DNA from: Heloderma charlesbogerti
Taxonomy: Eukaryota > Chordata > Lepidosauria > Squamata > Helodermatidae
Length of the DNA stretch: 64,000 nucleotides
Direction: 5' to 3'
NCBI GenBank assembly: GCA_026122225.1
Contig: JANEZZ010000983.1
Coordinates: 620,001-684,000, forward strand
Shown: one piece after another, positions 20,997 to 32,169 of the stretch
Numbering within the stretch: the first letter of the stretch is position 1
Layout of the letters: every line of letters starts with the position of its first letter
Notes under the pieces: model-generated
Databases searched by the model: none
The model's input: the letters and a program-made list of their open reading frames with translations, nothing else
Told to the model about the DNA's origin: nothing
Made by a program: the position numbers and the translations under genes

Positions 20997-22467
20997 TCAG
21001 TCACCTGAGGGACTGAGGATGGGGTAGCCCAGCAGGGGCAGATTGACTTTGAGGAAGACCAGCTGCTCCACTAAGTCGGCATCCAAGCAGGAGCGGTGGG
21101 GTGCCACCACATCACCTGCCATGGAGAACACCCTCTCGCTTGGGATGCTGGTGGGTGGGCAGCTGAGTCTTTCCCTGGCCACACGAGCCAAGTCCAGCCA
21201 AACTAGGCTGCGGGATGACCGGTAGGCCATCAGGTCTGTGGTTCAGTCCTCCAGAGGCTTTGCCAGGTAATGCTGCACAGATGTTGCGTCCTCGTCCTGG
21301 TGGATGGCTTGTGTGCCTCTCCCCCCAACTGCCGACTGCACTGCCCTGGCCCATAACCCCTGGCCTGTGGTCCTGCTGGGACTGATGCCACTGGAAGGGA
21401 TGGGGAACGGTTTCCCTCACCCTGCACCTGCCCCAGCCTCTTCACCCATTCCCCCCTCACTTGTCCCATCAGTTTTTCCAGCCACAGCATCTGGGAGTTG
21501 TCTTTACAAAGGCCGTCTTTCAGGCGCAGATCGCACATGGTGGCCAACTTGTACATCCTCTCACCACTGAACTAGGCTGTTGCTATTGCTCAGGGTCTTG
21601 GTGGCCTTGAGGAACAGCTTGAGGACCACCACGAGCTGGGACATGGCATCCCGCTGCTGCCTGCCCAGGGGTGCCTGGATGCCAATGTCCCCAACCCTAG
21701 ACGCCTCATGGACAGTACGCTATTGTTCCAACGTATGCTCAAGCATGAGGTAGGAGGAGTTCCAGCGTGTTGCCGCGTCCACCAGCCTGTGCTGTGGGAG
21801 CCCCAAATCCACCTGCTTCTTCTGCAGCAACCTACTGCCTTTGATGCTGTGGTGGAAGTGCCCAGCCACCTTCCTGTAGCTCTCCAACAGGTTATGGGTG
21901 CCAGATATGGGGGTGCAATATGCCTTGCTGTTGCCCATTCCAAGAACGTTCCTCACAGTCAGGTTGAAGATATGAATGATGCAGAGGATGCCCTCGAATC
22001 CACCGTCACGCACAGCCTTCACCATGTTGGCCCCCCTATCCATGACCATGTATCCGCACTCCACAGGTGAGCAGGTGAGTGGCCAACCACCCCTCCACCA
22101 TGCAGTTTGTGGCCTCCATTATCTTTGCTGCCATGTGGGACTGGTCCATAACTTGCGCTTGAAGGAGGGCCCAGCAATACCCATCCTTTCTGCCAGTCCT
22201 GGAACTGCTGGCCGTTACCATCCCTGGGGCTGCCCACCAGTGAGCCATCAGGGACAAGTAAGCGTGCACTCTGCCCTTGCTGGACCAAATGTCCGAGGTG
22301 AAGTGCGCCCTCTGCAACTCTGCCTGGCGCAGACGGTCTACCTCTTTCTCCCAGTATGCCCAGTACAGGGAGGGCACCACCCACCTGCTAAGGGTGGTGC
22401 GACATGGCAGCTTGTAGTAGGGCACCACCGGGGCTGCAAAAGACACCGTCCCAAAGGGGACAGACAT
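20997..22467 (-). pseudogene. hAT family transposase, decayed
   Basis: Minus-strand remains of a hAT transposase (would cut at the element ends; nuclear). In order: FTSDIWSSKGRVHAYLSL with the first catalytic Asp region (about 22345); MDQSHMAAKIMEATN (about 22150); after a frame change VMDRGANMVKAVRDGGFEG (second Asp region, 22040) and CIIHIFNLTVRN (CxxH motif); RWNSSYLMLEHTLEQ (about 21750); LVVVLKLFLKATKTLS in another frame; KLATMCDLRLKDGL (about 21540); and finally the hAT dimerisation end LARVARERLSCPPTSIPSER and LVEQLVFLKVNLPLLG, stop near 20997. At least three frame breaks. No BED zinc finger is clearly seen at the N-terminus. Intact relatives are about 600-700 residues. Confidence 0.9.
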
Positions 22468-22675
22468 TCAAGGAGCGAGAGAACGATCCCACTACAACCA
22501 AGCTGTTTCCTTTTAATTTAAATTTTGAGGAAACCCTAGTGGCGATCAAAATTGAATAAATTGAAGGATCAACTCCTAGGAATGCACATGCATGCACATA
22601 CACGATCATCTACCCACACCAGCCCTCTCCCAAAGACACAGCTAGTGCAATCCCGAATGCAGCCTTTCGCTGAAG

Positions 22676-22684
22676 TATATATAC
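22676..22684 (-). promoter_or_regulatory. Candidate TATA box for the hAT transposase
   Basis: On the minus strand GGGGGTATATATACTTC lies about 210 bp upstream of the first recognisable transposase codons (22467) and inside the element's right side. Position and orientation suit a transposon promoter. Only the motif supports this. Confidence 0.4.
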
Positions 22685-23107
22685 CCCCTTCCTCCACCAC
22701 TCTCTCTGATTGGAGACTGCTGGCGTCAGTTCTGGCTGAGAGTTCCTATTCGCCAAAGCACACTCCCTCCTCCTCCTGGGCTCGCCTTCCCTCCTCCCCC
22801 TACCTTCCCACATCCATTTACCTTCCCCGTCCTTCCCTCCCTCCCCCCCTCCTCCTCCACATGCCCCTCTGAGTGAACATTCAGAAGTCGATACATTTTG
22901 GAGAGAGCCTGTCTGGACTGCTCAGGCATTAAGCTGAACTCCGAATATACAGGGCAGAGGAGGTGCTTTGTGTGTGTGCGGGGAGACGCTTCGCCCCAGG
23001 GCACCTCGGTACTGCTCTGACCCATTTCGTATCACGAGGATTTTGATCCGAATAAGCCCACTTCGCCTCATTATTCGGGCTTCATAATGAGGCGGTGCAC
23101 AGCCCTG

Positions 23108-23140
23108 CTGCTTAACAGCTTCAGATACTCCCATGCCAAA
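23108..23140 (-). mobile_element. 5S rRNA-derived SINE, other part
   Basis: Continues the 5S-like sequence interrupted at 16499: on the minus strand TATCTGAAGCTGTTAAGCAG matches the GATCTCGGAAGCTAAGCAG stretch of 5S rRNA. Beyond about 23140 the match fades. It is not a functional 5S gene: box C and box A sequences are heavily altered. Confidence 0.6.
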
Positions 23141-23193
23141 TCTTGCTCATTCTCTCTTCCCCACCACCCCCATTCCAGCGTGAAATGTCCTAT

Positions 23194-23255
23194 TTGTACT
23201 CACAGCTTGTTAGCAACAGCAGTGAGAGCAGATTTCTCAGTAGAACAGATGAGCA
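23194..23255. repeat. Unnamed repeat, second copy
   Basis: Shares TTGTACTCACAGCTTGTTAG and CAGATTTCTCAGTAGAACAG with 15817-15885. Class not recognised. Confidence 0.5.
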
Positions 23256-23272
23256 GATTTAGCTTTCTTAGG

Positions 23273-23274
<2 letters not shown>

Positions 23275-23320
<46 letters not shown>
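23275..23320. repeat. (AT)n microsatellite
   Basis: Twenty-three uninterrupted AT units; length is likely polymorphic and possibly misassembled. Confidence 0.95.
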
Positions 23321-23323
<3 letters not shown>

Positions 23324-23768
23324 CCCCTGCCGTCTTGTCAATTATCATCTCAAGACTTTTCCAGTATATTTAAGCTCAGTCTCAGCATGGCAGAAGAAAT
23401 GAAATGTCAGTTCTGAGAAACAGCTGGTTTTATATTTTCAAACACGAGCAGAGGGAGGGGGTATCAACCATTGTTTGTTTTCTTTGTCTCAGCAGTCCTA
23501 GGGACAGTCCCAGATGCAAGCTGAAACCATCACATCCAGCTGGTAGAAACTAATATGAACCTCCTCCCACACCTCATCTTAAGGGTCTGACCATGAAGAC
23601 TCCATGATTTCAGCATCAGGTCAGCCTTTTCCCAATTCTTCTTCCCTTCAACCTGCTTTTTTCCTGATGAAAAGACCTGGAGATCTCAGAAGCTTGCACA
23701 TTTTTTGTAACCTGTTCCATAGTAATTAGTTGGCCTAATAAAGATATTACCAAAGGTATTGGAATTCT

Positions 23769-24757
23769 TTTTTTAATTGTTTGTATTGAGTTTTAATCAC
23801 ATATTTTCAATGTAATCAGTGAGCACATAAAAATAGTCTAACAAAACACAAATATTACATAGGAAATTCAATTACAGTCAACAGGGATCACAGGAGTTTC
23901 AATGTATTAATAACCTTATATTTATCCACAGAAGTTCTTCAGGGGTTTAAGATTAATTTCTAATTCTCAAAATGTATCTCTCCATATCTGTCCATGACAT
24001 GATGGTGGTTTTCTCTGGAAACCTTGCTTGTTGATAAAGTCTATGAATTTATACCAGATTGTATGGAAATTGTCAGATTCTTTTTGTTGTCTTTGTGCCC
24101 TTATCTGTTTAGTTAGCTTTTCAGCCAACACAACATTCCAAAGGTAGTTATACCACACAATTATTGATAGATCTGTAGACTCTTTCCAATTCTTTGCTAT
24201 TAACTGATGACATGCCACCATCATAAAGGTCAGCATTTCCTTGTCTGGTAAATGTTCATTAGTGCCACTAAAGATAGATAGTAGTGCCAATTTAGGATCC
24301 ATGTGAACCTCCACTCCTGTTATATTACTGCATTCTTGAAAGGCCCCCTCCAGAATCTATGTATTTGTCCACATTCCCACCACATATGATGGTACGTACA
24401 GAACGTATTACATCCCCTCCAACAGTTTGATGATGTTGTTTTGTATATATGGCTTAACGTTATCGGGGTTAAATACCACCTCAGTACTACCTTCAAGGAG
24501 TTTTCCCATATTTTTGCTGACACTGAGCAATATGGCTTTTTAACCCATATTTCATTCCATTTTTTCCTCTGTCTTTTCTTGTACGTCATGTTCCTATATT
24601 TCTTTCAGCCCTATGTTTTTTCCCATTGTTTCCATACTTAATATCTTATATATGTTGGATGTGAGGCCTTTGATGGAGGATTCAGACATAGGTATCAGTT
24701 GTTCAAACGTTGTTAATGGGCTTGTGGCCTGTTTCCAAACGATAGGGTTGGTATTAG
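23769..24757 (-). mobile_element. L1 LINE, 5'-truncated, with 14-bp target duplication
   Basis: Minus-strand L1 fragment. ORF2 C-terminal coding runs from the right: PYCSVSAKIWENSLKVVLRW, YLTPITLSHIY, and a Cys-rich end around CNTFCTYHHMWWECGQIHRFW (about 24420-24340), the L1 C-terminal domain. It is broken by a stop near 24320 and a frame change. The 3' region ends in a poly(A) seen as TTTTTTT at the left (23768-23774). GGTATTGGAATTCT flanks it exactly (23755-23768 and 24758-24771). The perfect duplication suggests a fairly recent target-primed insertion. Confidence 0.92.
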
Positions 24758-24771
24758 GGTATTGGAATTCT

Positions 24772-25589
24772 AAAACTGAAGGTGAAAAGGCAGGGGTGTG
24801 AAAATAATACCAACATATTATTATTGTTTATTATTGTTGTTATTATCTCCTGTTTAAAATATGTTATATAATTTACCACTGACAGACAAAATCAAAGGGT
24901 TACAGGTAGCATATTTTTTATACTGACTGGCGTTGTAAACCAGGGGTGGGCATCACATGGCCTGTGAGCCACATGCGGCTTGCCCCCCCTTCAGTTAAAA
25001 AACTTAAAAGAAAAGAAAAGGCATGTATAGTGGCTACAGAACACCCAAAGGGTCAAAATTAGCTTGCAAATAAGTTCATTTTTAATTAATCGTTCTTGTG
25101 AAATTTCAACAAAACAAAACCACAAAGAGGAAAAATGTAGCTACATAGATGTGAATATATCCATTTCAATACAGGCATCTGAAATGTGTGTGTATATGCA
25201 TTTCATATGTTTTCGTATATACATATATATGAAAATACAGCTTTCTACAGCTATACATAAACTTCAACAAAGGCAGACTAAATATCCGTATAAGTATCAA
25301 TTCGTAAGCTGTGAACACTTCTAGGACCAGTTCAGAGAAGAAACGAACTCAGCTCAATAAACCATTGCTTGTTAAGTCAAAAACAAATATCAGGACTGCA
25401 CACTCTCCACTAAGTTCCTCCCCTCATGCACTGGCTTTGGCATTTCTAACCAGCTTAGTTTATACCGCAGTTTCCCAGTACATCCCAACTGGGAAACTAT
25501 GATTTAATCTTGGCTTACTAACCAGCATATGAAACCAGGATCTGATCTGACACTTGTAAGCTGAGTTTATTCTGTCTGAACTGGCCCCT
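24772..25589. other. No gene seen
   Basis: AT-rich. About 24940-24990 (CCAGGGGTGGGCATCACATG, GTGAGCCACATGCGGCTTGC) is one end of a hAT-type MITE. Nothing coding. Confidence 0.4.
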
Positions 25590-25880
25590 AGAGAAGGATG
25601 ACCTGCTGACCACCATCATGATTCATGCCTTGGTTACTGCCAGGCTGGACTAATGTGATACGCTCTACATGGGACTGCTTTTGAAGACCGATAGGAAAGT
25701 TCAGTTGATGCAAAATGAAACCATCTGGTTAATTTCAGGAGTTAGCCGAAGGGAGCGCATTACAACAGTACTAAAACCAGTCCAGCTGCTTCTGATTTGT
25801 TTCCAAGTACTGTTCAAAGTGGTGATTTTGATTTTTAAAACCCTAACACCCCTTATAACCCCATTTTAAATTAAGTCTTG
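25590..25880 (+). mobile_element. L2 LINE RT-end fragment
   Basis: Plus-strand reading follows the usual L2 order: VTARLD at about 25635, LYMGLLLKTDRKVQLMQNET, ISGVSRRERI, LICFQVLFKVV, and KTLTP. The frame is open for 66 codons (25669-25869), but the conserved W of LHWLP is lost and the upstream frame is broken. No 3' tail is attached. Confidence 0.75.
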
Positions 25881-27698
25881 GAAATAAGGCAGTGGAATTA
25901 GCACACCTATAACTGACCAGGAACACTGCCATCTTGTCTGGATAGCATTTTGATTTGTTCATCCACATATGACCCAGTAGTGACTCCAGATACTGTTTCA
26001 GTCCCAGGTACTTCCTGTTAAAGGACTATAGGTAGTAAGACTGGGAAAACCTGACACCTCACACCCAGGATAATCACTGCCAGTTGAAGTAAATAATACT
26101 GGGGCAATGGTCTGACAGAGTGAAAAGCAGTTTCATATGTTTACACATTACTAGAGAAGCATATGAGAAGCTACAGAGATAGTGAGTGGCAACCATGGCA
26201 CTCAGGTAATATGTAGTCCATGCCTCGAAGAGGCAAATTTGGATATTCTGCTCCAGTTACACTCCCTTTTATAAGAATCACACTGAGGCTCCTCTCCCCC
26301 CCCCCCCCACCCACACACATACCGAAGTGGAATGGAGACCATTTCCCCATAGTGCAATCACACAATGCTAAATGCGCAGGGAATATGTATGACTGAAGCA
26401 ATGACGTGGGTTGTGATGGTTGCTTGGATTGTTCCTGAGGTTCTGATCGGATGAGAAAAATATACACAGTTAGGCCTTCCCATGTGGTTGCTTCATTCAT
26501 CCAAATATCACAGAGGCCTGGATTTCACTACAGGAAAGTGGCTCCCTTCCCGGCCCCATTCTTTGTGTTTTGTATGTACGTAGAATGGCAGCCTAGCCTT
26601 GTGATTTCTAACCAGGCTTGGTAACTTTTTGGTGAGTCCTGAAAAAGACAAACTCCCTTGGTCAGCTTAAAAAAATGTTTTGCAAACTACTGTATTAAAT
26701 CAGGTAAATGAGGTGAACTTGGTTTACATTGTGTTCTCCTTCTAAACACTACAGGGTTTGTGAAACCCAACCAGGACACAGAAAAGGAGTTTGTGTGTTT
26801 GTAAAGCACTTATGTGCCTGTGGACTAACACTTGGTACAAAGAAGCTTTCACCTCATCTTGCTCCTGCTCCAGAGCTTACAGTCTAGCTACATTGAGTTT
26901 TTATTCAAGGGTGCTTGCATAATTCCCTCCTGGGAATAAGAGCACTTTGGCAAAGGAAAATGAGTAACTAAGGCATTTTAGTAACAGCTGGGTTTTTTGG
27001 TGTCTCACAGAGGATTTCTTTTTAATATCTGTAGTAAAGTGAATTTTCAAAGGGGCAAATGGCTCCAAATCAGCAGTGTGTCAAATCACCTGCTACTGAT
27101 AATTGCTCAAGGAAGTACAGTCCATATTTCACCCTGTGATCTCCTACCTATTATTGCTCTTTAGTGCTCCACTCCTAGCCTTTCGTGTGCAAAAATTTGT
27201 ACTTCATTGTGGAGGTACATAGCCTCCCATAACATATCTCATGCTGTCCCTCTTCTTAGCCAATGTCCCACCCCTTTTTAGTTACTGTAGTACTTTATTT
27301 TACTTTATTTATTTTTTGATATTATATTTGCAACATTGCCTTAAATTCACCATAGGGCCAAACCCGACATTATGCTCCCTTCTGCGGCTGCCACTGAAAA
27401 CAGCAGTTGTGTGTCTAATCCAATGTTGAATGTATGTTTCTTGGGTCACTATGTTATAATACTTTGTACTTCTTCATCCCTCTTCTACATAATTGGCTGC
27501 CTTTAGTGAGAGAACAGAGCTATGGATGGATCAGAGACAGAGCACATACTTTGCATGCAGGTCCCAGGTTAAATGGATTTTTGGCAGCTGGGCTGGGAAG
27601 GACCTGTGTCTTGGAGGGTACCTGCCACCTGGAGCAGACAAGTGGGCTGAATGGACCATTAACTTGAGTAATTCAGTTTCATCCTCTCAACATCTAGC
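25881..27698. other. No gene seen
   Basis: Unassigned, mostly AT-rich sequence; C-run at 26297-26309. No coding or repeat structure that I can support. Confidence 0.4.
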
Positions 27699-28174
27699 TA
27701 GGCTGACCATATAGACCGTTTTAAACCGGACAGTACTGTTTTTTTTTTGTCATATTTCCCGACCGTCCCGTCGTTTTAATATGTCAATTTTGCCCCATTT
27801 TTAATTTTTTGTAAAAAACTGAATGCGTTTATCATAAGGCTCTATGCTAATAAATGCGTGCAGTAAAACTACTAGTGTGATGGAGGAGGAAGTTCCATTT
27901 ATTTTGTCCAGTCAGGGCCAGGCTTCTTGAGCTAGCGACGATCAGACGCCGCCCCCTGGCTTGCCTGCAGTGGTGGGGAATTCAAGAGGCGGTCGCTAAG
28001 CTCCATTCAGCATGTGGGAGCCAGGAGGGTGAGTCTCACTGTTATTTCTACCATCATTCTGCCCATAGAGATTCTTTCTCTAATAAAACTTTTGTTATCG
28101 TCTTACTTTTTCATGAATATGGAATATTACATAACCCCATCCCGTTTTTGTCTCAAGGAAATATGGTCAGCCTA
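27699..28174. mobile_element. MITE with TAGGCTGACCATAT ends
   Basis: A 476-bp gene-free element beginning TAGGCTGACCATATAGACCG and ending AAATATGGTCAGCCTA. The ~14-bp ends are inverted copies, in the style of hAT MITEs. It contains a GC-rich centre (GACGCCGCCCCCTGGCTTGC). Flanking 8-mers do not match convincingly, so the class is tentative. Confidence 0.65.
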
Positions 28175-29511
28175 AGTTTGGCCCATAGACACCTTGCTAA
28201 TTTTGTATGCCAACTTTTTTGTTAGCAGAAGCTAGACTGAGGTTACGTTCTCAGACAGAATCCAGCGACTTCATGATTCCTTTCAATGAGCACTTGAAAG
28301 TCCTCACTTTCAAGTGCTAATTGAATCAAATTTATTGGTGTGAGTGTGGGTACACAAGTGAATGAATGCTCTTCAGAAAGTTCAGTGTTATGTCTGGGGG
28401 CGGGGAACCTGAGACTACAGCGGAGATATGTGAGAAATGCCAAAACTTAGTACAGGATTAGCTGGATGCACCTTTTTAAACATCCCCAAATGTGTAGCCA
28501 GCCATGTATTTGAGCCCTCTCTGTTGTAGACTCCACAAGAAAGGAGCAAACTCTTTCCTACCAGAGGCAATTATAGGCAGAGAAGGATGGAAAGGCTCTC
28601 AGGATAGGCTTAGCTCTTGCCTTTAGCCTAAAAATGTGGAGAAGGAGCTGCCAGATATTAACCCATTCATAAAACAGCAGTATCTAACAGCCTCAAAGCA
28701 GAAGTAATAGTACTTCACTTACTCTGGCAGCATCCACTAGAGAAGAGGTAAGGAAGAGAACAGCAGCTGCAGCCAGATTAAGTGAGATCCTGTTCCCTTC
28801 TTGGGATTCTAAAACATGGGAGCTTCAGATACCTATGTTTCCTTATTAGAACGGTAATGTGTAAACTGGTTGATTGGCAACATCATTGGAAGTTTTGATA
28901 CACTTAGTATTTAGCTTCCTCAACTGCCACTTTGACCTATAAAACTATTGGTCAAATATAGAAGGCTCACATATTTAAAAAATATACATTGCATAAACAT
29001 TTTTAAAAAGCTATCATTCTAAAATTTAATTAAAATGTCTATTCTGGTTCTTGGAATCCAATTATTTTAGATGCAGATACACACAGCAGTTCAGTTAGGG
29101 GTTTGAAGAATGACACTAGTCAGTTTCAGACAACATAATTAACATTTCCTTATTCCTTTGTGACTTAACATACCAACTAGTAAGCTTCCATAATATCAGG
29201 GAACATGAGTCATCCATTTTCAAACAATTTCCTCTTATAATTAGATTCATGATTTCTAGTGCAAAATTAAGGGTATAATTAAAGGCACGCATTTTATTAA
29301 AAGCATTTGAACTTCATTAATTTCCATAACCTTTCAAGATAGTTCTGCGGAAACTGGGAAACCAGATGAAGAAAGAAGGAAATTAATTAGAAACTCAAGC
29401 AACTACTTTCCTGTTCATAGATACAAGCTCTCATAGCTACAATAGGAAGCTTCTGTCATGGACTGATGAGAGCCAGGACTAACATTCAAATGCAGGACTA
29501 ATATTCATTAA
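28175..29511. other. No gene seen
   Basis: AT-rich unassigned sequence. 28900-29400 is free of recognisable repeats and could hold constrained noncoding sequence, but nothing proves it. Confidence 0.4.
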
Positions 29512-29630
29512 GGGCACAATCCTATGCATGTTTAGACAGAGAAAAGACCTACAACTCCCAGCTTTGCTGGCTGGGGAATGCTGGGAGTTGTAGGCCTTTT
29601 CTCTGTCTAAACATAAATAGGATTGCACCC
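29512..29630. mobile_element. Palindromic MITE family 'CATGTTTAGACAG', copy 2
   Basis: 119 bp: GGGCACAATCCTATGCATGT at the left, the inverted GATTGCACCC at the right, centre GCTTTGCTGGCTGGGGAATG. Arms ~55 bp, nearly complete fold-back. Preceded by TTA; right flank GAG. Confidence 0.8.
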
Positions 29631-29764
29631 TGAGTTGTCAAAGTGCCAGAGAAGACTCTGGGTGACCCACATAGGTTCAAGACATTGACCTGCTCTGGAG
29701 AGGGCTGTACAACTTGTAATTTACCAAACCAATACAGCTCAGCAGCCATGCATGGTGCTCCACT

Positions 29765-29892
29765 AGAGGAGGGGTGGGAAACATGTGGCTCTCTAGATGT
29801 TTTGGCCTACAACTCCCACAAGCCAACATAGCCAATAGTGAGGGATTCTGGGAGTTGTGGGCCAAAACATCTGGAGGGCCACAAGCTGCCCA
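29765..29892. mobile_element. Palindromic hAT-type MITE
   Basis: Left arm GAGGGGTGGGAAACATGTGG, TCTAGATGTTTTGGCCTACA; right arm GGAGTTGTGGGCCAAAACAT, CTGGAGGGCCACAAGCTGCC. Arms are inverted copies, and the (A/T)ACAACTCCC core is the hallmark of this abundant reptile MITE type. No coding capacity. Confidence 0.65.
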
Positions 29893-30589
29893 CAAGGCAA
29901 CAAATCTCCAAGTTTTTTGATACGTGTGTGAGTGTGCGCGTGCACGTGCTTGCACATACGTAGGTCACAATTTGCGGCTTGTGAATCTGTGACATTGGCG
30001 TGGTCTCTCAACATGAAAACCTTGATGAAGAATGTTCTCTCCATTTCCTTCAGATAAAGAACCCCTTGCTTCTACAATGGGACATCCTGCAAATTTAGCA
30101 TGTCAGGAAGAGTGAAATTCCTCAGTCATTGCCCTTCAGCTGGAAAGCGTATCAAACTCTGAGACTGCCATGTATACACACCAGTCTGAAGCAACCTATA
30201 ACCTTGAAATGCTCACTTGACACCAAGCAGCTTTTCCAAGATGGAGCAGAAGGCTGTGCAGCTAACTGGATAATGTATCAGGGATCCCATGTGTACCAAT
30301 GATTGGAGCTGCAAGTAGGGATCTGATTATAAAAGCTGCCAGTTGTGAAACAATAGGGGCTGGTACAGTGTCATATGTTGGCTCAGGTCCAGGCCACCTT
30401 GCCTGGGCTTCCTGAAACTTCAGTCCTTGTTCCCTACAGAAAATCAGTGAGGCTGAGCAGTTTTCATGCAAATATATTGCCTCACATTTGTGGATCACAG
30501 CCTACATTTGTTCCATATACACATTTACTGGACAATAAGATGCTGAAAAACAGTAGCAAACCAGACCAAACCATGCTGGGGTCCTCTTT
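29893..30589. other. No gene seen
   Basis: Contains a short GTGTGTGAGTGTGCGCGTGC alternating stretch at 29923-29942 but no gene. Confidence 0.4.
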
Positions 30590-30776
30590 CATAGGAACAT
30601 AGGAAGCTGCCTTATATTGGGTCAGACCATTGGTCCAGATAGCCCAGTACTGTCAACACTGGCTGGCTATGGCTCTCCAAGGTTTCAGGCAGGATTCTTT
30701 CCTTGCCCTACCTGGATTGAACCTGCAATCTTCTGCATACAAAGCCTGTGTTCTACCACTGAGCTTGGCCCTTCCC
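30590..30776 (-). mobile_element. tRNA-derived SINE
   Basis: Minus-strand SINE whose head at the right reads, on its own strand, GCTCAGTGGTAGAACACAGG (box A) and GGTTCAATCC (box B). Then come GGCAAGGAAAGAATCCTGCC and GTCTGACCCAATATAAGGCA and a tail AGCTTCCTATGTTCCTATG. The same family appears at 46060-46262 (-) and 54835-55030 (+). Confidence 0.82.
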
Positions 30777-31439
30777 TTTTCTCTCACTCCATAGAACACA
30801 CAGATCAGGAAGGGATTGTCAAAGAACAAAAACAGGAAAGGAGGTACAAAGCACTACAACTGCAGGAACAGAAATGCAATGAATAATTAAAAATGCTTAT
30901 GCTTTTATTTAAACATCACCTCAACACAAATCTAGATGGTGTACAAAAATAAAAACATAACACTTAATGAGAAATAGGATCCTTACCACACAGAAAATGC
31001 TAACATATACAGCCTTAACTCAGAAGGTAAAAGTTGGGCTCTAAGCATGTTTTAGGGAGCAATTCTATGTCCCCTGGACAGCGTCTGGAGGACATAGGAT
31101 TTTATGGATTCCTAGCTCTTCTCTCGAAGACAGGGCTTCAAGCTTGGAGCCAGGAAATCGCAGTCACCCCTCCTTCTCCCAGCCAGCATGGAGAGAACTG
31201 TGCTGGATGCCTCTCTGGGCTTGGTAAATGGAGCACAGGGATGGGAGAAAGGAGGCAGGGAGGGGAAGAGATCACCCTTTCCTGTCACCACCCCAGCCTC
31301 CTTCCCTCTCCCTCCCTGAAGGCTCCGCTAGACAGGCAAAATTGCCCATCCAGCTAAAATGCAGCATGGGACGAGTGAGACGCCTCCCTCTCTGCAGAGG
31401 ATATTTGTAAACCTCCGAGTTTGGGGGCTTATGAGAACC

Positions 31440-31585
31440 CAGGGTGCAACCCATAGGACTGCACCCTTAATGGCTTGTATCCAATGTTTTATATTGTTTT
31501 ATGTTGTACTTTGTGGTTTTAATTTTTGTGAACCACCTATAGAGCTTTGGGTATTGGGTGGTATAGAAATAAATAAATAGTCTTA
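31440..31585 (+). mobile_element. L2-type LINE 3' tail
   Basis: ATGGCTTGTATCCAATG, TTTTAATTTTTGTGAACCAC, GAGCTTTGGGTATTGGGTGG, TATAGAAATAAATAAATAG. Same hairpin tail as at 10436, with CCGCCC changed to CCACCT and GGGCGG to GGGTGG, so the pairing is partly kept. Confidence 0.7.
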
Positions 31586-32168
31586 CTTAGAGTAGACCCA
31601 TTGAAATGAATTGGATTTGAGTTAGACTAGCATTGGATACAGCCCATAATTTACAGTATATTTTCAAAAACTTGCATATTTACAACATAAATGCTGTCTG
31701 ACAAGTCTTCGTGGAAATGGACTTGCCAGAAATTGAGTAATCTCTGTTCAAATTCCTGGAATGAGGAGGTGCAGAAACTCAAAATGCTTCACTGCTGCTA
31801 AGATCACTGCTTTCAGCATCAGGCGTTGCACACTGTGTGTGCTGAAGAGGTTCAAAGAGGTCACATTTTTCTCTTAAGGGTTTAAATATTACATAAGGAA
31901 GTAAAATAATGTATTAACTTAAAACAATTAAAACAGAAAAAGAGCCTCGAACAGAAAACAAAAACAAGTGCACATGGATATACTGGAAATGACTATCGGA
32001 TTCAGATAATTGGAAGATTTATGTTCCAATCTTTACCATGTTTACTTGGTACTATATCCAAATGAATTCAATGAGCCTTAGTTCTTGGAAAGTATGAGGT
32101 GTGGTTCCTCTTCCCATACTTGTTTAGAATTTCCAAAGCCACTACCTGGAGAAAGACTGGATTTGTGA
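31586..32168. other. No gene seen; diverged short repeat at start
   Basis: 31586-31655 resembles the short palindromic repeat of 9563 (GTAGACCCATTGAAATGAAT). The rest is AT-rich and unassigned. Confidence 0.4.
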
Positions 32169-32169
32169 A

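Larger units (their letters stand above)
16500..23107 (-). mobile_element. hAT transposon, 6.6 kb, with 8-bp target duplication
   Basis: Ends: TAGGGCTGTGCATGG at 16500 and, complemented, CAGGGCTGTGCACCG at 23107. Both are flanked by CTGCTTAA (16492-16499 and 23108-23115), a perfect 8-bp duplication as made by hAT transposases. Removing the element rejoins a 5S-derived sequence, confirming the borders. It carries a decayed transposase on the minus strand (22467-20997), a TATA-like box upstream of it, and a ~4-kb gene-free 3' side with minisatellite, tandem duplications and a nested Bov-B fragment. Transposase fragments are frameshifted, so this copy is not autonomous now. Confidence 0.9.
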
